This document shows, piece by piece, positions 17,101 to 26,193 of a stretch of DNA of 64,000 nt; within the stretch, counting starts at the first letter, position 1, and each line of letters starts with the position of its first letter. A program made the position numbers and the translations under genes. Where the stretch lies: NCBI RefSeq assembly GCF_900129395.1, contig NZ_FQVP01000003.1, forward strand, positions 434,001-498,000, in the 5' to 3' direction. The notes under the pieces were generated by a model. That model was given only the letters and a program-made list of their open reading frames with translations. It made no database searches and was not told where the DNA came from. Origin of the DNA: Pseudosulfitobacter pseudonitzschiae (GTDB lineage Bacteria; Pseudomonadota; Alphaproteobacteria; Rhodobacterales; Rhodobacteraceae).

Positions 17101-17597
17101 CAGTAGCCTCCCCAGAAGGTCGCGTCGGTCAGGATGGCGACCGGTTTGTTGCACATGAAGGTGTATTTCAGGATCGCGTCCAATTCATCCGCGTCCGCCT
17201 GTTTGTGGAAATGGTAGGTCGGGATGTTCAGCTGGGCCAGCAGCGCCTTGGTGTGGACGGCCATTTCGGCCTGACAGGCAACAGGTTCCTTCAGCTCGCC
17301 GCGATAGGAGATCAGCATCGGCAGGGGCATCCGGTAGAACTGTGTCAGCGTGACCAAAGTGTTGATCGTGACGCCGATGGCGGTGTTCTGCATGATGATC
17401 ATCGGCCGCTTGCCACCCATCCATGCGCCTGCGCACAGGCCCATGCCTTCGTCTTCCTTGTTGGCAGGTACGTGCATGATGTCGGGGTGCGCCTCGACCG
17501 CGTCGATCACGCCGCCCAGCTGTTTGCACGGCACGGTGGTGACAAAGGCAATGTTGTTGGCCACCAGATCTCTGACGATCTGTTCGGATATGCTCAT
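17100..17597 (-). CDS. comD: Sulfopyruvate decarboxylase, alpha subunit
   Basis: A 165-residue N-terminal half-type subunit of a thiamine-diphosphate enzyme. The pattern IAFVTTVPCKQLGGVIDAV, HVPANKEDEGMGLCAGAWMG and PMIIMQNTAIGVTINTLVTL is typical, including the catalytic Glu of the NKEDEG stretch. It is preceded by the HpsN-like gene (18-nt gap) and overlaps comE by 4 nt. The two-subunit split and the HpsN neighbour favour sulfopyruvate over phosphonopyruvate as substrate. Confidence 0.88.
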   Translation of the reverse strand: MSISEQIVRDLVANNIAFVTTVPCKQLGGVIDAVEAHPDIMHVPANKEDEGMGLCAGAWMGGKRPMIIMQNTAIGVTINTLVTLTQFYRMPLPMLISYRGELKEPVACQAEMAVHTKALLAQLNIPTYHFHKQADADELDAILKYTFMCNKPVAILTDATFWGGY

Positions 17598-17615
17598 GGG
17601 ATGCTTTCTGTTCGG

Positions 17616-18923
17616 TCAGGTCTGTGCTGCAAGGTCAAAGACCTCGCCGGGGAAATACTTGGCAAGGCGCACGTCGGCGCTGCGGGCGTGGCCTTCCATG
17701 CCTTCGGTGCGGCTGATGCGGGCGGTGGCAAGGGCCACGGACTTTGATCCGGCACGGGTGGCACGCTGCCATGTGACGACTTTCATATATTTGTGGACAC
17801 TCAGGCCGCCAGTGTACTTGGCCGCGCCCGAGGTCGGCAACACGTGGTTGGTGCCCGTGGCCTTGTCGCCATAAGAGACGGTTGTTTCCTCGCCCAGAAA
17901 CAGCGAGCCGTAGCAGGTCAGACGCTCCAGCCACCAGTCCAGGTCAGCGGCCTGTACTGTCAGGTGTTCGGGCGCGTAAGTGTCGGAACAGGCGGCCATA
18001 TCCTCGCGGTCTTCGCACAGGATGATCTCGGCATAGTCGCGCCATGCGGCCTCGGCGCTGGCGCGGTTCAGGTCGGGCAGGGCGGCGATCAGGTCGGGGA
18101 CGCGGCGGGCCACCTCCTGCGCCAGCGCGCGGTCATCGGTCACCAGCCAGACCGGAGAATTGTAGCCATGTTCGGCCTGGCTGACCAAATCCGTCGCGAC
18201 GATGTGCGGATCGGCGGAGGCATCCGCAAGGATCAGGCTGTCCGTTGGCCCCGCGACCATATCGATGCCAACGCGGCCAAAAAGGACGCGCTTGGCTTCG
18301 GCGACGTACTGATTGCCGGGTCCAGCAAGGATATCGGCGCGGGGCAGGCCGAACAGGCCAAAGGTCATCGCGGCGATGCCCTGCACGCCGCCCATCGCCA
18401 GAATGCTGTCGGCGCCGCACAGGTGGGCGGCAAAGATGATTGCGGGCGGCAGGCCCGTGCCGGGGCGCGGTGGCGAGCAGGCGGCGATGTGGCTGACACC
18501 GGCAACCTTGGCCGTGGTGACCGTCATGATGGCCGATGCCACATGCGAATAGCGCCCGCCCGGAATATAGCAGCCTGCGGCGTTGCAGGGGATGGTCCTT
18601 TGACCCGCGATCAGGCCGGGTACAACTTCGGTCTGCACGTCGCGGACCGATTGCTTTTGCGCCTCGGCGAACCGGCGCACGTTGTCGTGGGCAAAGGCAA
18701 TGTCGTCGCGCAGGCCTTGCGGGACGCGGGCGCAGGCCTCGGCAATGGCGTCGGCGCTTAGGACCACGGGGCCTTCGTAGCCGTCCAGTTGGGCGGCATA
18801 GCGGCGTGCGGCGGATTCGCCGTTTTCCTCGATGTCGGCCAGCATGGTTGCGACGGTTCGGGAAACCTCTGCTTCGCCTGTCTGGGCAGTTTTGGTCGCT
18901 TTCTTCAGGTATTCGCGGGGCAC
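17616..18923 (-). CDS. hpsN: Sulfopropanediol 3-dehydrogenase (HpsN), histidinol-dehydrogenase homologue
   Basis: A 435-residue zinc-dependent dehydrogenase. The overall fold is HisD-like (LAGPGNQYVAEAKRVLFGRV, GPTDSLILAD, DLVSQAEHG, TYAPEHL). Instead of the HisD pattern around VPGGTA it reads CYIPGGRYSHVASAIMTVTT, as in HpsN, which oxidises (R)-2,3-dihydroxypropane-1-sulfonate to sulfolactate with two NAD+. The neighbouring comD and comE, which act further down that route, support HpsN over HisD. It starts with GTG at 18923, with GGAG 8 nt upstream. No hpsO, hpsP, slcD or xsc lies in the window. Confidence 0.82.
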   Translation of the reverse strand: MPREYLKKATKTAQTGEAEVSRTVATMLADIEENGESAARRYAAQLDGYEGPVVLSADAIAEACARVPQGLRDDIAFAHDNVRRFAEAQKQSVRDVQTEVVPGLIAGQRTIPCNAAGCYIPGGRYSHVASAIMTVTTAKVAGVSHIAACSPPRPGTGLPPAIIFAAHLCGADSILAMGGVQGIAAMTFGLFGLPRADILAGPGNQYVAEAKRVLFGRVGIDMVAGPTDSLILADASADPHIVATDLVSQAEHGYNSPVWLVTDDRALAQEVARRVPDLIAALPDLNRASAEAAWRDYAEIILCEDREDMAACSDTYAPEHLTVQAADLDWWLERLTCYGSLFLGEETTVSYGDKATGTNHVLPTSGAAKYTGGLSVHKYMKVVTWQRATRAGSKSVALATARISRTEGMEGHARSADVRLAKYFPGEVFDLAAQT

Positions 18924-19047
18924 GTGTGTCGCTCCATCATGGCGTTGCGCGAACGCTAGAGCAGCGAGAGGCGCGCCGTCACCCCCTCAGCCAAGGCTTT
19001 GCAAAGATCACTGTGCCGTTTTCAAAAACGCAATAAAGGGTCGACGT

Positions 19048-19713
19048 TCAGTGTCCGCCCACCGCCCAGCCATCAACCAGTCCCAGCATCGGCCCCACGC
19101 CAAGGTCCGTATCGAAAAAGCCGCGCATCAGCATTTCGGCAGCAACATAAAGCAGCACGGCCAGTCCCAGCCATGAAATGACCGGATAGCGTGTCAGCAG
19201 TTTCATGATCAGCGTCGCGGCACAGGCCATCAGCAGGATTGCCAGCCCAAGGCCAAAGATCAGCATTGTCGCATCGCCTTGTGCGATGGCCGCCACGGCC
19301 AGCACGTTGTCCAGCGACATCGACACATCTGCCAGCGTGATCGAGACCAGTGCAGACAGCAGCGTGCGGCGGGCTGGGCCGGTGTAGCCTGCGGTCGGGT
19401 CTTGGGCTGTGGCCATCGCCTCTTGGGCGCGGGCGTCAGCCTGTTCGCGGATTTCCCGGTACAACCGCCAGCAGACCCAGAACAGCAGCAACGATCCGAC
19501 GAACAGCAAACCCGGAACGTCCAAAAGCTCGGTTGCCATCACGGCAAACAGAATGCGCAGCAGGGCGGCGATGATCATCCCATAGAGGATTGCACGCTTG
19601 CGCAACCCGGGCGACAGCCCTGCCGCCGCCATGCCGATCACCAACGCGTTGTCGCCTGACAGGATCAGGTCGGCGATGAGGATTTTCGAGAAATCCAGAA
19701 CCGTATCCATCAT
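19048..19713 (-). CDS. TerC family integral membrane protein (YjbE/YkoY-like)
   Basis: A 221-residue inner-membrane protein with about seven hydrophobic segments. The two acidic TerC motifs are DLILSGDNALVIGMA near the N-terminus and TLADVSMSLDNVLAVAAIA in the second half, the latter after a cytoplasmic loop rich in charged residues. Studied members export manganese or help metallate exported proteins. MMDTV at 19713 was taken as the start. There is no clear manganese riboswitch upstream, although a palindrome lies at 19830-19847. Confidence 0.9.
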   Translation of the reverse strand: MMDTVLDFSKILIADLILSGDNALVIGMAAAGLSPGLRKRAILYGMIIAALLRILFAVMATELLDVPGLLFVGSLLLFWVCWRLYREIREQADARAQEAMATAQDPTAGYTGPARRTLLSALVSITLADVSMSLDNVLAVAAIAQGDATMLIFGLGLAILLMACAATLIMKLLTRYPVISWLGLAVLLYVAAEMLMRGFFDTDLGVGPMLGLVDGWAVGGH

Positions 19714-19829
19714 TGGATGGCGCCTCCGAACTGTACAGTTGCGGCGGGTGCAGGGGGCAGGCGCAAGGGGGTAACCTCGGAGGTCAGGTGCAGCGTGCGC
19801 GCCGTGGTCCGGCCGCACGGATAGCAACA

Positions 19830-19847
19830 TGTGGATACGGGTCCACA
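19830..19847. promoter_or_regulatory. Palindrome upstream of terC-like gene (possible operator)
   Basis: TGTGGA and TCCACA form perfect 6-bp arms around TACGGG, 117 nt before the terC start. It could bind a dimeric regulator or form a short RNA hairpin. Confidence 0.35.
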
Positions 19848-19903
19848 CTTGCAAGGACCGTCATGAGCCTATTTGAAGGGGACGTAGGGGGGCGCTTGCG
19901 CCG

Positions 19904-19978
19904 CTAGATCAGTGGCACCAGTGGCAGGTCACATGTGGCAAGGCCGGTCATCAGCAGGACAAGCACGATAGGACGCAT
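19904..19978 (-). CDS. Possible 24-residue lipoprotein
   Basis: The frame reads MRPIVLVLLMTGLATCDLP and ends LVPLI, an arrangement of one positive residue, a hydrophobic stretch and a lipobox (LATC) followed by a very short mature part. Tiny lipoproteins of this kind do occur in Alphaproteobacteria. There is no good Shine-Dalgarno sequence (GGCCTCCT precedes the ATG), and the frame is short enough to be chance. If real it would be processed by Lgt, encoded at 8288. Confidence 0.35.
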   Translation of the reverse strand: MRPIVLVLLMTGLATCDLPLVPLI

Positions 19979-20039
19979 AGGAGGCCTGTCAAGGTTGGAC
20001 GCATTGGCCCCCAACCTGCACGACCCATTTGCGCGCTGT

Positions 20040-23000
20040 CTACCCTTGCAGCGGCTTCACACCCACATCGTCGGCGGCCTGTGCCTTGATCGCCAGAGCG
20101 GCGGCATAGGACGCGGCTGCGGTGGTGAAATAGGGGATCTTGTCATAGAGCGCGATCGAGCGGATCGACTTGCTGTCTTCGACCGCCTGCGTGCCCTCGG
20201 TCGAGTTCATGACCATCTGCACGCCACCGTTTTTCATCAGGTCGGTGACATCGGGGCGGCCTTCGTAGACCTTGTTCACGGTGCCGCAGGTGTGGCCGTT
20301 TTCGTTCAGCCATTTGGCGGTGCCGTTTGTGCCCACAAGGGTAAAGCCGAGACCCAGAAGGATTTTGGCGGCTTCCAGCATGTCAGCGGTCTTGTCATCG
20401 TCCTTGATCGACACGAACACACAGCCTTCGCGGGGCAAGGGGTTGCCGGCACCCATCTGCGCCTTGAGGAAGGCGCGCGGGAAATCGCGGTCCCAGCCCA
20501 TGACTTCGCCGGTGGAACGCATTTCCGGCCCCAGGATCGTATCGACACCGGGGAAGCGGGCAAAGGGCAGAACGGCCTCTTTGACCGAATACCAGGGCAT
20601 GTTGGGGTCGGCCAATGTCATCGGATCGCCCAGCGGCAGTACGTCCGAGTATTTGGCCGATGCGTCATATGGCGCGCGCATCGGGAAGTTTGTCAGCGGT
20701 TCGCCCGCCATCACGCGTGCGGCGATGGAGGCAATCGCGCTGTCGGTCGCCTTGGCCACGAAGGGCACGGTGCGCGAGGCGCGGGGGTTGACCTCGATCA
20801 GGTAAATTTCGCCGTCCTTGACCGCGAACTGGATGTTCATCAGGCCGACCACATGCAGGGCAAGCGCCAGCGCATGTGTCTGTTCCTTGACCCGCTCGAT
20901 GATCTCATCGGGCAGCGAATAGGGGGGCAACGAACAGGCACTGTCGCCAGAGTGTACGCCCGCCTCTTCGATGTGCTGCATGATGCCTGCGACATGCACG
21001 TTGGTGCCGTCACAGATGGCATCTACGTCCAGCTCGACCGCGCCGGACAGGTAGCTGTCCAGCAGGACGGGGCTGTCGCCCGATACCACGACGGCCTCCT
21101 TGATATAACGCTCAAGCTGCGATTGATCGCGGACGATCTCCATGGCGCGACCACCCAGCACGTAAGACGGGCGGATCACCAACGGAAAGCCGATGTCCTT
21201 GGCGATTTCCATCGCTTCGGCGTCGGAATGGGCGATGCCGTTGTGCGGCTGTTTCAGGCCAAGGCCCTGCACCAGCTGCTGGAACCGCTCGCGGTCTTCG
21301 GCCAGGTCGATGGCGTCGGGCGTGGTGCCCAGGATCGGGATGCCTTCGGCGTGCAAGGCGGCGGCGATCTTCAGCGGGGTTTGACCGCCGAATTGCACGA
21401 TCACACCGTGCAATGTGCCGTTGTCCTGTTCGACCCGCAGAATTTCCATGACGTGCTCGAACGTCAGCGGCTCGAAATACAGCCGGTCCGACGTGTCATA
21501 GTCGGTCGACACGGTTTCGGGGTTGCAGTTGACCATGATGGTTTCATAGCCCGTCGCCGTCAGCGCATAGCAGGCGTGACAGCAGCAATAGTCAAACTCG
21601 ATGCCCTGACCGATGCGGTTGGGACCGCCGCCCAGGATCACGACCTTTTTGCGGTCGGACGGCCGCGCTTCGCATTCGACCTCGCCAAAGACGGGCGATT
21701 CATAGGTCGAGTACATATAGGGCGTCTGCGCCTCGAACTCGGCGGCGCAGGTGTCGATGCGTTTGAACACGGCGACAACGCCCGCAGCACGGCGCGCGGT
21801 GCGCACCTGATCTTCGGTCAGGCCGGTCAACGTGCCCAGACGCGCATCGGTAAAGCCCATCATCTTGAGATGGCGCAGACCTTTTTCATCTTCGGGCAGC
21901 CCGTTGGCGCGGACCTCTTCCTCGGCGTCGATGATCTCGCGAATACGGGCCAGGAACCACGGGTCAAACATGGTGATGCCGTGAATGTCGTCGTCGCTGA
22001 TGCCGTGGCGCATCGCCTGTGCAATCACACGGATGCGGTCGGGGGTCTGCTGGGCCAGCGCCTTGGTGATGGCGGCGCGGTCGGGTGCGCCCGGAATGGC
22101 GATTTCGTCAAAGCCGGTCAGACCGGTTTCCAGAGAGGCCAGCGCCTTTTGCATCGATTCGTGGATGGTGCGGCCAATGGCCATCGCCTCGCCCACGGAT
22201 TTCATCGCGGTGGTCAGGTTCGGCTCGGAGCCGGGGAATTTCTCAAACGCAAAGCGCGGGATCTTGGTGACGACATAGTCAATCGTCGGCTCAAAGCTGG
22301 CCGGTGTGACCTTGGTGATGTCGTTGTCCAGCTCGTCCAGCGTATAGCCCACGGCCAGTTTCGCCGCGATCTTGGCAATGGGGAAGCCTGTCGCCTTGGA
22401 CGCCAGCGCCGAGGACCGCGACACGCGCGGGTTCATTTCGATCACGACCATGCGGCCATCGGCGGGGTTCACCGCCCATTGCACGTTCGATCCGCCGGTT
22501 TCCACGCCGATTTCGCGCAGCACCGCGATCGAGTGGTTGCGCATGATCTGGTATTCTTTGTCAGTCAGCGTCAGGGCCGGGGCCACGGTGATGCTGTCGC
22601 CGGTGTGCACGCCCATCGGGTCGATGTTTTCGATGGAGCAGACGATGATGGCGTTGTCGGCGGTGTCGCGGACCACTTCCATCTCGTATTCTTTCCAACC
22701 CAGCAGGCTTTCATCGACCAGGATCTGGCCCACGGGCGATGCATCCATGCCGGTGCGGCAGTAGTGCTCATAATCTTCGCGGTTATAGGCCACGCCACCG
22801 CCAGTGCCGCCCATGGTAAAGGCGGGGCGGATGATCGCGGGCAGGCCGACATAATCCAGTGTTTCAAAGGCCAGTGCGACGCCAGCGGCAAGGTCTTTCT
22901 TGCCATCCGGTCCCTTCGGAGCGGTGACGATGGTTGCCTTGGGGTTTTCGATGCCCAGCCGGTCCATCGCTTCGCGGAACAGCTTGCGGTCTTCGGCCAT

Positions 23001-23372
23001 CTCGATGGCTTCGCGCTTGGCGCCGATCATCTCGACGTTGTATTTCTCCAGCACGCCCATTTCTTCCAGCGCAAGCGACACGTTCAGGCCGGTTTGCCCG
23101 CCCATGGTGGGCAGCAATGCGTCGGGGCGTTCTTTCTCGATGATCTTGGCGACCATCTCGGGGGTGATCGGCTCGATATAGGTGGCGTCGGCCATGCCCG
23201 GATCGGTCATGATCGTCGCAGGGTTCGAGTTGACCAGAATAATCCGGTAGCCTTCTTCGCGCAGGGCCTTGCAGGCCTGTGCGCCCGAGTAGTCAAATTC
23301 GCAAGCCTGCCCGATTACGATGGGGCCAGCTCCGATGATCATGATGGACTTGATATCGGTTCTTTTTGGCAT
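20040..23372 (-). CDS. carB: Carbamoyl-phosphate synthase large subunit
   Basis: Makes carbamoyl phosphate from bicarbonate, ATP and glutamine-derived ammonia, for arginine and pyrimidine synthesis. The 1110 residues show two tandem ATP-grasp halves, each opened by an [18 protein letters not shown]-type motif (the second [20 protein letters not shown]), each with a VNxNPxT element ([10 protein letters not shown] and [10 protein letters not shown]), then a C-terminal MGS-like allosteric domain starting near [17 protein letters not shown]. The start at 23372 ([10 protein letters not shown]) has AAGGGG 8 nt upstream; the frame continues 9 codons further without support. carA is not in the window. 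Confidence 0.98.
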   Translation of the reverse strand: MPKRTDIKSIMIIGAGPIVIGQACEFDYSGAQACKALREEGYRIILVNSNPATIMTDPGMADATYIEPITPEMVAKIIEKERPDALLPTMGGQTGLNVSLALEEMGVLEKYNVEMIGAKREAIEMAEDRKLFREAMDRLGIENPKATIVTAPKGPDGKKDLAAGVALAFETLDYVGLPAIIRPAFTMGGTGGGVAYNREDYEHYCRTGMDASPVGQILVDESLLGWKEYEMEVVRDTADNAIIVCSIENIDPMGVHTGDSITVAPALTLTDKEYQIMRNHSIAVLREIGVETGGSNVQWAVNPADGRMVVIEMNPRVSRSSALASKATGFPIAKIAAKLAVGYTLDELDNDITKVTPASFEPTIDYVVTKIPRFAFEKFPGSEPNLTTAMKSVGEAMAIGRTIHESMQKALASLETGLTGFDEIAIPGAPDRAAITKALAQQTPDRIRVIAQAMRHGISDDDIHGITMFDPWFLARIREIIDAEEEVRANGLPEDEKGLRHLKMMGFTDARLGTLTGLTEDQVRTARRAAGVVAVFKRIDTCAAEFEAQTPYMYSTYESPVFGEVECEARPSDRKKVVILGGGPNRIGQGIEFDYCCCHACYALTATGYETIMVNCNPETVSTDYDTSDRLYFEPLTFEHVMEILRVEQDNGTLHGVIVQFGGQTPLKIAAALHAEGIPILGTTPDAIDLAEDRERFQQLVQGLGLKQPHNGIAHSDAEAMEIAKDIGFPLVIRPSYVLGGRAMEIVRDQSQLERYIKEAVVVSGDSPVLLDSYLSGAVELDVDAICDGTNVHVAGIMQHIEEAGVHSGDSACSLPPYSLPDEIIERVKEQTHALALALHVVGLMNIQFAVKDGEIYLIEVNPRASRTVPFVAKATDSAIASIAARVMAGEPLTNFPMRAPYDASAKYSDVLPLGDPMTLADPNMPWYSVKEAVLPFARFPGVDTILGPEMRSTGEVMGWDRDFPRAFLKAQMGAGNPLPREGCVFVSIKDDDKTADMLEAAKILLGLGFTLVGTNGTAKWLNENGHTCGTVNKVYEGRPDVTDLMKNGGVQMVMNSTEGTQAVEDSKSIRSIALYDKIPYFTTAAASYAAALAIKAQAADDVGVKPLQG

Positions 23373-23575
23373 GGCGCGACCCCTTACATTTCCGGGCACC
23401 CCCTGCGCCCAAATTGTCCTGCGTTATAGGCAACAAGGCGTCGGGCGCAAGGCCCGTTGCCCCCTCAGAAGCCACTCAAACAGGCGGATTCGCAAAAATC
23501 TTGACCTTCCGGGGCCAAGAGCCGGAACAACCGGGGCACGGTTGCGTTGTCAACGAAACCTTGGGGGAATCTGTC

Positions 23576-24244
23576 TTGCGCTATTCTGCACTGCTTTTGG
23601 GGTCCATCGGGGTTCTGGCCGACACGTTTGAACTGCAACGCTGCGCGTTCAATGCGGCCTTTGCCACCCATGATCTGGACTGGACCTGGAGCCCCGAGGC
23701 CTATGCCGATCTGTCCCGCGTGATCGGCGGTCGTGGCCGCATCCAGCATTATGCCGATAGCCAAGAGCAGGAGGTCGACGTCTCTGCCATATACGATTCC
23801 AAGATAGACGCCTTTGGCAAGGCCCTGGAGGATGGCGTGCGCCTACGGCGCGGCATTTCGGACCTGATCGCAGAAGCCCGCCGGTGCGAGATCCGTATTG
23901 CCCTTGTCAGCACCGAGGACAAACGCCAGGTCGCCCTGATCCTGCGGGCGCTGGGCCGTGATCTGGACCCGTCGGTATTCGATTATATCGGCGATGGTTC
24001 AAAGGCCGCGCGGCCCAAACCGGAACCGGCGATTTACCGCGATGCCTTGCGCGCGCTCCACATGGAGGCAGGTGACGCTCTGGCAATCGAGGACACGCCC
24101 GAGGGGGCCGCATCAGCGATTGAAGCGGGAATCGATACCTTTGCCTATCCCGGTCCGGCGATGCAGGAGCGCACATTCGAAGGCGTGATCGGGACCGGCA
24201 GTCCATCGCTCGATCTGCTGCACAGCGAAGAACAGACCGCCTGA
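23576..24244 (+). CDS. HAD-like protein lacking the catalytic DxD motif
   Basis: A 222-residue protein with the layout of HAD subfamily IA (CbbY-like) phosphatases: ELQRCAFNAAFATHDLDW (cap entry), LRRGISDLIAEARRCEIRIALVST (motif II Ser/Thr), DGSKAARPKPEPAIYRDAL (motif III Lys) and AIEDTPEGAASAIEAGI (motif IV). The N-terminal motif that should read like LLFDLDGTLVDT instead reads LLLGSIGVLADT, so the nucleophilic and general-acid aspartates are both missing. It appears to start at TTG 23576, after a GGGGGA stretch; no in-frame ATG or GTG lies close. Canonical phosphatase activity is unlikely. Confidence 0.85.
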   Translation: MRYSALLLGSIGVLADTFELQRCAFNAAFATHDLDWTWSPEAYADLSRVIGGRGRIQHYADSQEQEVDVSAIYDSKIDAFGKALEDGVRLRRGISDLIAEARRCEIRIALVSTEDKRQVALILRALGRDLDPSVFDYIGDGSKAARPKPEPAIYRDALRALHMEAGDALAIEDTPEGAASAIEAGIDTFAYPGPAMQERTFEGVIGTGSPSLDLLHSEEQTA

Positions 24245-24250
24245 ACGGTG

Positions 24251-25024
24251 TCAGTCCGTCCCGAATTTCATCGTCAGAAAGGTTCGCACAGCCGCCTCGA
24301 AATCGCGGGGCTTTTCGGCGTGTAACCAATGGCCGGTGTCGGGAATCTTGGCAAAATGCGACTGCGGGAACAGCTCTTTCATGCGCGGGCGATATTCAGC
24401 GGTGACATATTCTGAATTTCCCCCCGTCAGGAACAGCGTGGGGCCTTCGAACGTGACCTGAACATCGGGAAAGGACAGGATGTCGGCCATGTTCGCTTCA
24501 AGAGCATCCAGATTGAGAAGCCAGCGTTTTTCGGCCACATCCAGCGATTGTGTAAAGAATGACTGCAAGGCAGGTTCGACCCCCAGCGCGGCCAGCTGTG
24601 CCGCGGCATCCGACCGGCGGGCGACCGTGTTCAGGTCCACGCCGCGCATGGCTGCGATGAACTCTGCTTGAGAGTGTTTGTAAGAAACCGGGGCAATATC
24701 GGCAACAACCAGCCGGCGCACCAGATCGGGCTCTGTCAGCGCCAGTGTCATCGCGGTTTTGCCGCCCATCGAATGGCCCAGTACATCCATCGGCGCGCCG
24801 ATATGATTGATCACCTCGGCCAGATCACCCGCCATATCGGTGTAACTGTTGGTTTTTGCACGCGGACTTTGTCCGTGGTTGCGCATGTCCACGGCGATCA
24901 CGCGCCGCTGGTCGGACAGGCGTTTGGCGATGACACCCCAGTTGCGGCCCGAGCCGAACAGGCCATGGGCGATCAGCAGTGGGGTGCCGGAGGCGTCGGA
25001 CGCATGGTCGATGTAATTCAGCAT
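24251..25024 (-). CDS. Alpha/beta-hydrolase (YbfF-type esterase)
   Basis: A 257-residue hydrolase with oxyanion segment LLIAHGLFGSGRNWGVIAKR, VDMRNHGQSPRA, the nucleophile elbow GHSMGGKTAM and a C-terminal DTGHWLHAEKP supplying the catalytic histidine. This matches the YbfF acyl-esterase group of short-chain esterases. MLNYIDHA at 25024 is the likely start; an upstream extension of the frame lacks similarity. It converges with the HAD-like gene, separated by 6 nt, so the two must share or lack a terminator. Confidence 0.9.
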   Translation of the reverse strand: MLNYIDHASDASGTPLLIAHGLFGSGRNWGVIAKRLSDQRRVIAVDMRNHGQSPRAKTNSYTDMAGDLAEVINHIGAPMDVLGHSMGGKTAMTLALTEPDLVRRLVVADIAPVSYKHSQAEFIAAMRGVDLNTVARRSDAAAQLAALGVEPALQSFFTQSLDVAEKRWLLNLDALEANMADILSFPDVQVTFEGPTLFLTGGNSEYVTAEYRPRMKELFPQSHFAKIPDTGHWLHAEKPRDFEAAVRTFLTMKFGTD

Positions 25025-25071
25025 GGTGCTAGGGCTAGCGCGTTTCCGCAAGGTGCGCTAGGCCTGTCGCC

Positions 25072-25446
25072 ATGACCACGCAATTGACTCTCGACGCCCG
25101 CACCGAACGTTTGCGCGACGCATTGGATAAAGCATTGGGCGTCAAGGGGCGCACTTTCTCCGCAGCTTTGCGCAAAGCGGGTCGGCGTCTCCCGAAGCAG
25201 GTGCGTAAACAGGCTGATGTTGTGGTGCGCGCACAGGCCATCGACGGCCACCCCAAGCTGCGCCGCACCATTGACATGGCGGCGGTCGCGCGTGCCGAAA
25301 CCGATATATTGGCGCACCTGAAAACCATTGATCGCGCCGACCTGCGACGCGGGCGGTTGCTGGGTTTGGCGGGGGTGATCGTGTTCAACCTGATCGTGGT
25401 TGCGGCGTTGTTCGTGGTTTGGCTGGTCTGGTCCGGCCACCTGTGA
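25072..25446 (+). CDS. Uncharacterised single-pass membrane protein
   Basis: A 124-residue basic protein. The first 95 residues are charged and helical (RLRDALDKALGVKGRTFSAA, then PKQVRKQADVVVRAQAI and AAVARAETDILAHLKTID), and residues 98-120 form a membrane helix (LAGVIVFNLIVVAALFVVW) ending close to the C-terminus, so the bulk is probably cytoplasmic and tail-anchored. It is divergent from the esterase gene. I do not recognise a named family. Confidence 0.72.
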   Translation: MTTQLTLDARTERLRDALDKALGVKGRTFSAALRKAGRRLPKQVRKQADVVVRAQAIDGHPKLRRTIDMAAVARAETDILAHLKTIDRADLRRGRLLGLAGVIVFNLIVVAALFVVWLVWSGHL

Positions 25447-25471
25447 CCTGAACGCGTGTTGCCCGCGCAGC

Positions 25472-26053
25472 TTAGTCCGAGACAACGATTGTCGCGTTGG
25501 AGGTTTTGTCGACCGGCTGTTCCGCGACCTTTTCGCCCGTGTCCGAAGTCCCGCCCAGGGACAGCAATGCCACCGCCCCGATCAGTACAATGGCGGCACT
25601 TGCCGCCAGCGCCTGTTTACGCCGTTGCGGGCTGGGGGCGGCAACCTTTGCCAGAGCAGCATCCGGCTGGGGGCGTGGTCGCTGCGCTGTCATGACGCGT
25701 GGCTGAATCGGTGGGGCCATCAGGGGTTTGACTTTTGACGGCGGCACTTCCGCAGCAAAATCCAATGCCAGACCGTCACAGCAAAATTCGAAGATCCGTT
25801 GGCGGCGGGTGAATATCTGTCCGGGGCGCACCAGGATCCGGGTCACCTGTCCGGGCAGGTCAAAGCTATAGGTGTGTTGTGCGCCGGCGCTGTCCATCAA
25901 CGTATAGATCGGATGGCCAGCAGGCCGCACATAGTCGCCGATCTGCACATAAATCGCCTGTACCCGAAGAGGGTAGGGCAGCGTCTTCTCGTCCGGCAAG
26001 GCAAGCCCGTTGGTCGAGGGGCCGATATCGAACTTGGTGCGTTTTTTTACCAT
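25472..26053 (-). CDS. Uncharacterised protein with lipoyl-like beta domain and one membrane helix
   Basis: A 193-residue protein. Residues about 25-95 (LPYPLRVQAIYVQIGDYVRP, GHPIYTLMDSAG, FDLPGQVTRILVRPGQIFTR) resemble a biotinyl/lipoyl or membrane-fusion-protein barrel without a lysine to modify. A proline-rich linker (about 100-140) is followed by a basic patch and a membrane helix near 147-165 (ALAASAAIVLIGAVALLSL), leaving about 28 residues on the far side. The start at 26053 is the first ATG (MVKKRTKF). It converges with the gene at 25072. Function unknown. Confidence 0.7.
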   Translation of the reverse strand: MVKKRTKFDIGPSTNGLALPDEKTLPYPLRVQAIYVQIGDYVRPAGHPIYTLMDSAGAQHTYSFDLPGQVTRILVRPGQIFTRRQRIFEFCCDGLALDFAAEVPPSKVKPLMAPPIQPRVMTAQRPRPQPDAALAKVAAPSPQRRKQALAASAAIVLIGAVALLSLGGTSDTGEKVAEQPVDKTSNATIVVSD

Positions 26054-26145
26054 ACTACAGCCTCCGTTCAGTCTAAGGCCTGGGCAGACAATGGACCAAA
26101 CTCGGGGGAACTTCAAAGAGAAACTGTTGATATTACAATGATCAA

Positions 26146-26171
26146 CACCCGCAGCATGAATACTGCGGGTG
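26146..26171 (-). terminator. Likely glyA terminator
   Basis: CACCCGCAG (26146-26154) and CTGCGGGTG (26163-26171) form a perfect 9-bp stem with an 8-nt loop, 22 nt past the glyA stop. In the glyA direction it is followed by TTGATCATTGTAAT, moderately U-rich. Confidence 0.7.
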
Positions 26172-26193
26172 CCGATCAATCTACAAGGTTGAT

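Larger units (their letters stand above)
19714..20039. other. Intergenic region upstream of terC-like gene
   Basis: This 326-nt gap carries the palindrome at 19830-19847 and a possible tiny lipoprotein gene at 19904-19978. Nothing else convincing is visible. Confidence 0.4.

Noticed and set aside
17616-18923. Annotation as histidinol dehydrogenase of histidine biosynthesis
   Set aside because: The CYIPGGRYSH segment and the comD/comE neighbours fit HpsN better, and there are no other his genes nearby.
19714-19900. yybP-ykoY manganese riboswitch upstream of terC
   Set aside because: I could not fit the conserved paired regions and loop sequence to this leader; only a simple palindrome was found.
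19935-23429. A 1164-codon forward frame opposite carB
   Set aside because: carB on the other strand has complete ATP-grasp motifs; in GC-rich DNA its third-position bias creates long mirror frames. The forward protein has no recognisable motif.
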